The translations under genes and the position numbers were made by a program. Below are positions 60,411 to 64,000 of a stretch of DNA of 64,000 nucleotides, piece by piece. The number at the start of each line of letters is the position of its first letter. Within the stretch, counting starts at the first letter, position 1. Origin of the DNA: an uncultured Pelagibacteraceae bacterium (GTDB lineage: Bacteria; Pseudomonadota; Alphaproteobacteria; Pelagibacterales; Pelagibacteraceae); contig CACPHV010000003.1 in assembly GCA_902633985.1 (NCBI GenBank), positions 51,782 through 115,781 of the forward strand. Reading direction: 5' to 3'. A model generated the notes under the pieces. That model saw nothing but the letters and a program-made list of their open reading frames with translations. It made no database searches and was not told where the DNA came from.

Positions 60411-62189
60411 TTATACTTTTAAAGGAAGAACTTTTAGTAATAGTTTGTTTCTAATTAAATCAACATTTAATTGATTTAAAGTATTGATAATAAAATAAAC
60501 TGTATCTTCATCAATATTTTCAATTTTATCAGGTCCAATTACCTCAATTATTCTCAACAATGCGGCTCCAATCTCATTATTATCTATCATTGTTTGAATA
60601 TCGGCAGGCATTTCTGATTGCTTCACCTCATAAAGACCGTTATATTTTTTTGAAATTTCAACTCCATCAGATTTAAGTGCCTCTAGAAAAATTATATCTT
60701 TTTTTGATAAAAAGTATTTTTTATCTTTTTTAATTTTCTTTAAAAATTTATCGAGATCCTCTTCAATTTTAGATTTTGCATAGTCCCCATTGAAATAATT
60801 TATAAGTTTTGATTGATGTAAAATTTTACTATTATATTTAATCTTTTTATCTACTGCCTCTTTATTGTTTAAATTACTAATATAAAATGTTGTAAAGTTT
60901 GATGGAACATCCTCAAAATTAATTTCACCTAAAAATTTTTTTAATTCTAAATCAAAGGCATCACCAATATCATCAGCTATAAATAGATCCTTTAAAATCT
61001 TTAAAAATTCTAATTTGATTTTTGGTTCTTCTGTTAAAAGAGTTCTTTGATATAAAAGAGCACGTCCCTCGATTGAAGATAAAGATTTATACGCCTCTTT
61101 CGCGTTTAAAAATTGATTAATATTAAATTGGAATTTTTTATAAAATTCGAATAACTCCTTTTCAGAATAATTTTTATCATTAACAGCTTTTTCTATTGTA
61201 GAAATTTTTTCTACATCAGTAATTTCTATATCTTGAATTTTAAAAAGTAAATTAGCAGCTGAGAGATATTTCCAAACTATTTTAGGTGTATCTACTGTTG
61301 GTTCATAAGAAAACTCAGGGTTAGTTCTATGAGCTAAATGAAAATCTAAAATTGAATTTATTGATATTTCTTTATCTGTCTCATCTAGATATCCAAATAA
61401 ATAATTTATTTTGTTTTCATAATAATTATCTTCAAAACCTAACTCTTTTTTTAAATCTAAAATTAATTGTGCCTCTTCATTTTTTCCATAATTGATTAAA
61501 CAATATAAATTAAATTTAGATAGATAATCGTCTTGAATAGGTTCAGTATTTTTAGAAAAAATCTCACATGATTTTTTTACATTTGACTCTGATAAATAAC
61601 TATCTACCAAATATCTTGCTAAATTTGGATGCAAATTTATTATTTGATTTTTAATTAAATATTCTTCAATTAATTCTAAGTTTGCATCTTTTATTAACCA
61701 ATCAGATTTAAAGCTCATAAATTCTTGTTCAGTAATGTTTTTAGTTGGAGAATAAGCATTGGTTAATAAAGATATGTGCATTATATCAGATGCATCCTCG
61801 GAAAGATTAAACTTATTAATATTCTGAAATAATTTTTTTAATTTAGTGCCATCTGAGTTTGACCACATATCTATACTTAAGCCGTATTCACTTGGATCAT
61901 ATAACCCAACAATTTTAATTTTTTTTGATGAAAACTCTTTGTCTAGTTTAATTGTATCTGTTTGTTTATTTGTTTGTAATTCGTAAACACTAGTTTGGGC
62001 AGTACCACTTTGAGTAATACCACTAGAATTTTTACTTGAAATATTTGTTTCTGAAATAACCTGATTATCTTTTTTTTCGATATTCCAAATATCTATTGGT
62101 TTCTCTTCTGCAAATACAGGTATAAAAAAAATAAGACAAAATAATGTAATTGAAAAAATTTTCTTATTTAACAATTTTAAAATTTTCAT
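60411..62189 (-). CDS. exported hypothetical protein, probably helical-repeat-rich
   Basis: Signal peptide MKILKLLNKKIFSITLFCLIFFIPVFAEE; no family recognised. Start moved to the internal Met that begins the signal peptide. Confidence 0.75.
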   Translation of the reverse strand: MKILKLLNKKIFSITLFCLIFFIPVFAEEKPIDIWNIEKKDNQVISETNISSKNSSGITQSGTAQTSVYELQTNKQTDTIKLDKEFSSKKIKIVGLYDPSEYGLSIDMWSNSDGTKLKKLFQNINKFNLSEDASDIMHISLLTNAYSPTKNITEQEFMSFKSDWLIKDANLELIEEYLIKNQIINLHPNLARYLVDSYLSESNVKKSCEIFSKNTEPIQDDYLSKFNLYCLINYGKNEEAQLILDLKKELGFEDNYYENKINYLFGYLDETDKEISINSILDFHLAHRTNPEFSYEPTVDTPKIVWKYLSAANLLFKIQDIEITDVEKISTIEKAVNDKNYSEKELFEFYKKFQFNINQFLNAKEAYKSLSSIEGRALLYQRTLLTEEPKIKLEFLKILKDLFIADDIGDAFDLELKKFLGEINFEDVPSNFTTFYISNLNNKEAVDKKIKYNSKILHQSKLINYFNGDYAKSKIEEDLDKFLKKIKKDKKYFLSKKDIIFLEALKSDGVEISKKYNGLYEVKQSEMPADIQTMIDNNEIGAALLRIIEVIGPDKIENIDEDTVYFIINTLNQLNVDLIRNKLLLKVLPLKV

Positions 62190-62346
62190 TTGGAATAATT
62201 TTTTCAATTTCTTTTTTAGGTGCAGGAAAATCAATTGTACTTAGAAAAAAAATAATACCTAAAATAACCCCTAATCCGATTATAGATTTAATGACAAGTC
62301 CTATCATACTTGCTTTGCCTGAACTTGTATTTTTAATGAATTGCAT
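62164..62346 (-). CDS. 60-aa single-TM hypothetical protein
   Basis: MQFIKNTSSGKASMIGLVIKSIIGLGVILGIIFFLSTIDFPAPKKEIEKIIPNENFKIVK; overlaps the start of the downstream exported protein by 26 nt. Confidence 0.6.
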   Translation of the reverse strand: MQFIKNTSSGKASMIGLVIKSIIGLGVILGIIFFLSTIDFPAPKKEIEKIIPNENFKIVK

Positions 62347-62403
62347 ATACTTTTAGATAATTTCAAATTAAGACATATTTATGTTTTTTCAATAAAGAAA
62401 CTT

Positions 62404-62916
62404 ATGAAATCAAAAGAAAATCTAGTTTTTTTGGGAATGATGGGTTCTGGTAAGAGCTCTATTGGATCTTTAGTAGCTAAGAAATTAAAATTAAATTTTG
62501 TCGATATCGATAATGAAATTGAAAAAAATTTAAACACTACAATAAAAAAAATCTTTGAAGTTAAGGGTGAGGATTATTTTAGAAAAATTGAAGAACAAAC
62601 AACTTTAAAAAAACTTAAATTAAGCTCCACTGTGATTTCACTTGGTGGGGGAGCTTTTACAAATAACAATATTAGGAGAGAAATTTTAAAAAATCATTTA
62701 TCTTTTTGGCTAAATTGGGATGATAAAACATTGTTAAATAGAATTAAAAACAGTAAAAAAAGACCATTAGCGATTAATGCAACAGATACTGAGTTAATTG
62801 ATTTAATTAAGAAACGATCTAACATTTATTCTAAAGCTTTATATGAGATAAAGTGTGATAATCTTACTAAAATTGAAATAGTAAAAAAAATTATAGAAAT
62901 ATATGAAACAAACTAG
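62404..62916 (+). CDS. aroK: shikimate kinase
   Basis: MKSKENLVFLGMMGSGKSSIGSLVAKKLKLNFVDIDNEIE, SLGGGAF. ATG at 62404 preferred. Confidence 0.93.
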   Translation: MKSKENLVFLGMMGSGKSSIGSLVAKKLKLNFVDIDNEIEKNLNTTIKKIFEVKGEDYFRKIEEQTTLKKLKLSSTVISLGGGAFTNNNIRREILKNHLSFWLNWDDKTLLNRIKNSKKRPLAINATDTELIDLIKKRSNIYSKALYEIKCDNLTKIEIVKKIIEIYETN

Positions 62917-64000
62917 ATTAAATATAGTAACAAAAACTGAAAAATATCCAATAATTATTGGATCAAATTTGACCTCAAGTGTATCAAAAATTTTTAAATC
63001 AAATTCAATTGATTTTGATAAATGTTTAATTGTTGTTGATAAAAATGTTCCAAAAAAATTTGTCTCAAATATTAAAAAGTCTTTAAAAAATAAAAGTATT
63101 TTTATATTATTTTTTAATGCTAGTGAAAAAAATAAAAATATAAATAGCGTTAATAAAATTCTAGAAGTTTTATTAAATAAAAACTTTTCAAGAAATGATA
63201 TTTTAATTTCTTTAGGAGGAGGAATCACGGGTGATGTAAGTGGTTTTGCGGCTAGTCTTTTCAAAAGGGGCTTAAAGTTTGCAAATGTTCCAACAACTCT
63301 TTTAGCTCAAGTTGATTCATCAATAGGTGGAAAAACTGGAGTTAATTCTAAGTATGGTAAAAATTTAATAGGAAGTTTTTATCAACCATCATTGGTTCTC
63401 TCAGATATCCAATTTCTTAAATCTTTATCAAAAAGAGAGATAATTTGTGGATATGGAGAAATATTGAAGCATTCATTAATTGATAATAAAAAATTTTTTA
63501 GTTTCTTAAATAAAAATCTTAAAAAGATTTTAGGTCTTTCTTCTCCATTTATTGAAAAAGCAATTTATGAAAGTTGTAAAATTAAGAAAAAAATAGTTGA
63601 AAAAGATGAAAAAGAAATAGCATTAAGAAAAGTATTAAATTTTGGCCATACATTTGCCCATGCTTATGAGGCAGGCTTAGGGTATAGCCATAAACTAAAT
63701 CATGGTGAAGCCGTGATACTTGGAATGAAAACGGCACTGAGTTTTAGTTTTAAGGAAAACATGCTTAGTAAAAGTGAATATAATTTAATTATAAATCATA
63801 TTGATAATTCTGGTCTACCTTCTTCTATAAAAAAATATTTTTCTGTCAGTGATTTAAATAAGATTTTATCTTTTATGATCAAAGATAAAAAAAATAATTC
63901 TGAAAAAATTAACTTAGTTTTGTTAAAAAAAATTGGTAAGCCAATTTTCAACAAACAATACTCCAAAGAAAAATTAAATTTATTTTTAAAAAAATTTTTA
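62903..64000 (+). CDS. aroB: 3-dehydroquinate synthase, partial (runs off the window)
   Basis: ATG at 62903 (MKQTRLNIVTKTEKYPIIIG...), ISLGGGITGDVSGFAASLFKRG, TTLLAQVDSSIGGKTGVNSKYGKNLIGSFYQP, NFGHTFAHAYE. Confidence 0.93.
   Translation, partial: MKQTRLNIVTKTEKYPIIIGSNLTSSVSKIFKSNSIDFDKCLIVVDKNVPKKFVSNIKKSLKNKSIFILFFNASEKNKNINSVNKILEVLLNKNFSRNDILISLGGGITGDVSGFAASLFKRGLKFANVPTTLLAQVDSSIGGKTGVNSKYGKNLIGSFYQPSLVLSDIQFLKSLSKREIICGYGEILKHSLIDNKKFFSFLNKNLKKILGLSSPFIEKAIYESCKIKKKIVEKDEKEIALRKVLNFGHTFAHAYEAGLGYSHKLNHGEAVILGMKTALSFSFKENMLSKSEYNLIINHIDNSGLPSSIKKYFSVSDLNKILSFMIKDKKNNSEKINLVLLKKIGKPIFNKQYSKEKLNLFLKKFL

Overview
This is a very AT-rich, gene-dense chromosomal window. It looks like a SAR11 (Pelagibacterales)-type alphaproteobacterium, judged from gene order, codon bias and a tandem glycine riboswitch in front of malate synthase. 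It starts inside a 16S rRNA gene on the minus strand and ends inside aroB. Nearly everything is core metabolism or information processing in tight operons: prmC-prfA-ispG-lysC, secA, accA, glcB, recR-ybaB-dnaX with SRP RNA, pheA-kdsB, argFD, kdsD-lptC-lptB-aroA-cmk-rpsA-ihfB-pyrF-trpFBA-accD-folC, a histidine-related block with tRNA-His and tRNA-Phe, murA-dcd, rpmH-rnpA-yidD-yidC-argB-dapDE, def-fmt-truA and aroKB. I see no CRISPR array, IS element, prophage or integron. The points most worth a second look are: (1) an ExoI / MGME1-like PD-(D/E)XK nuclease / RmuC group where alphaproteobacteria usually carry addAB; (2) trpF-trpB-trpA with altered active-site motifs; (3) a cytidylate kinase whose Walker A lysine reads as alanine; (4) an AccA with a C-terminal transmembrane-like segment; (5) a tRNA-His lacking G-1/C73 that ends 4 nt before the hisS start codon; (6) an adjacent histone-deacetylase-family plus SET-domain pair; (7) a PAPS-type sulfotransferase between hisG and hisZ. 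All calls come from reading translations and nucleotides by eye. No database search was run, and comparisons to canonical motifs and gene orders are from memory.
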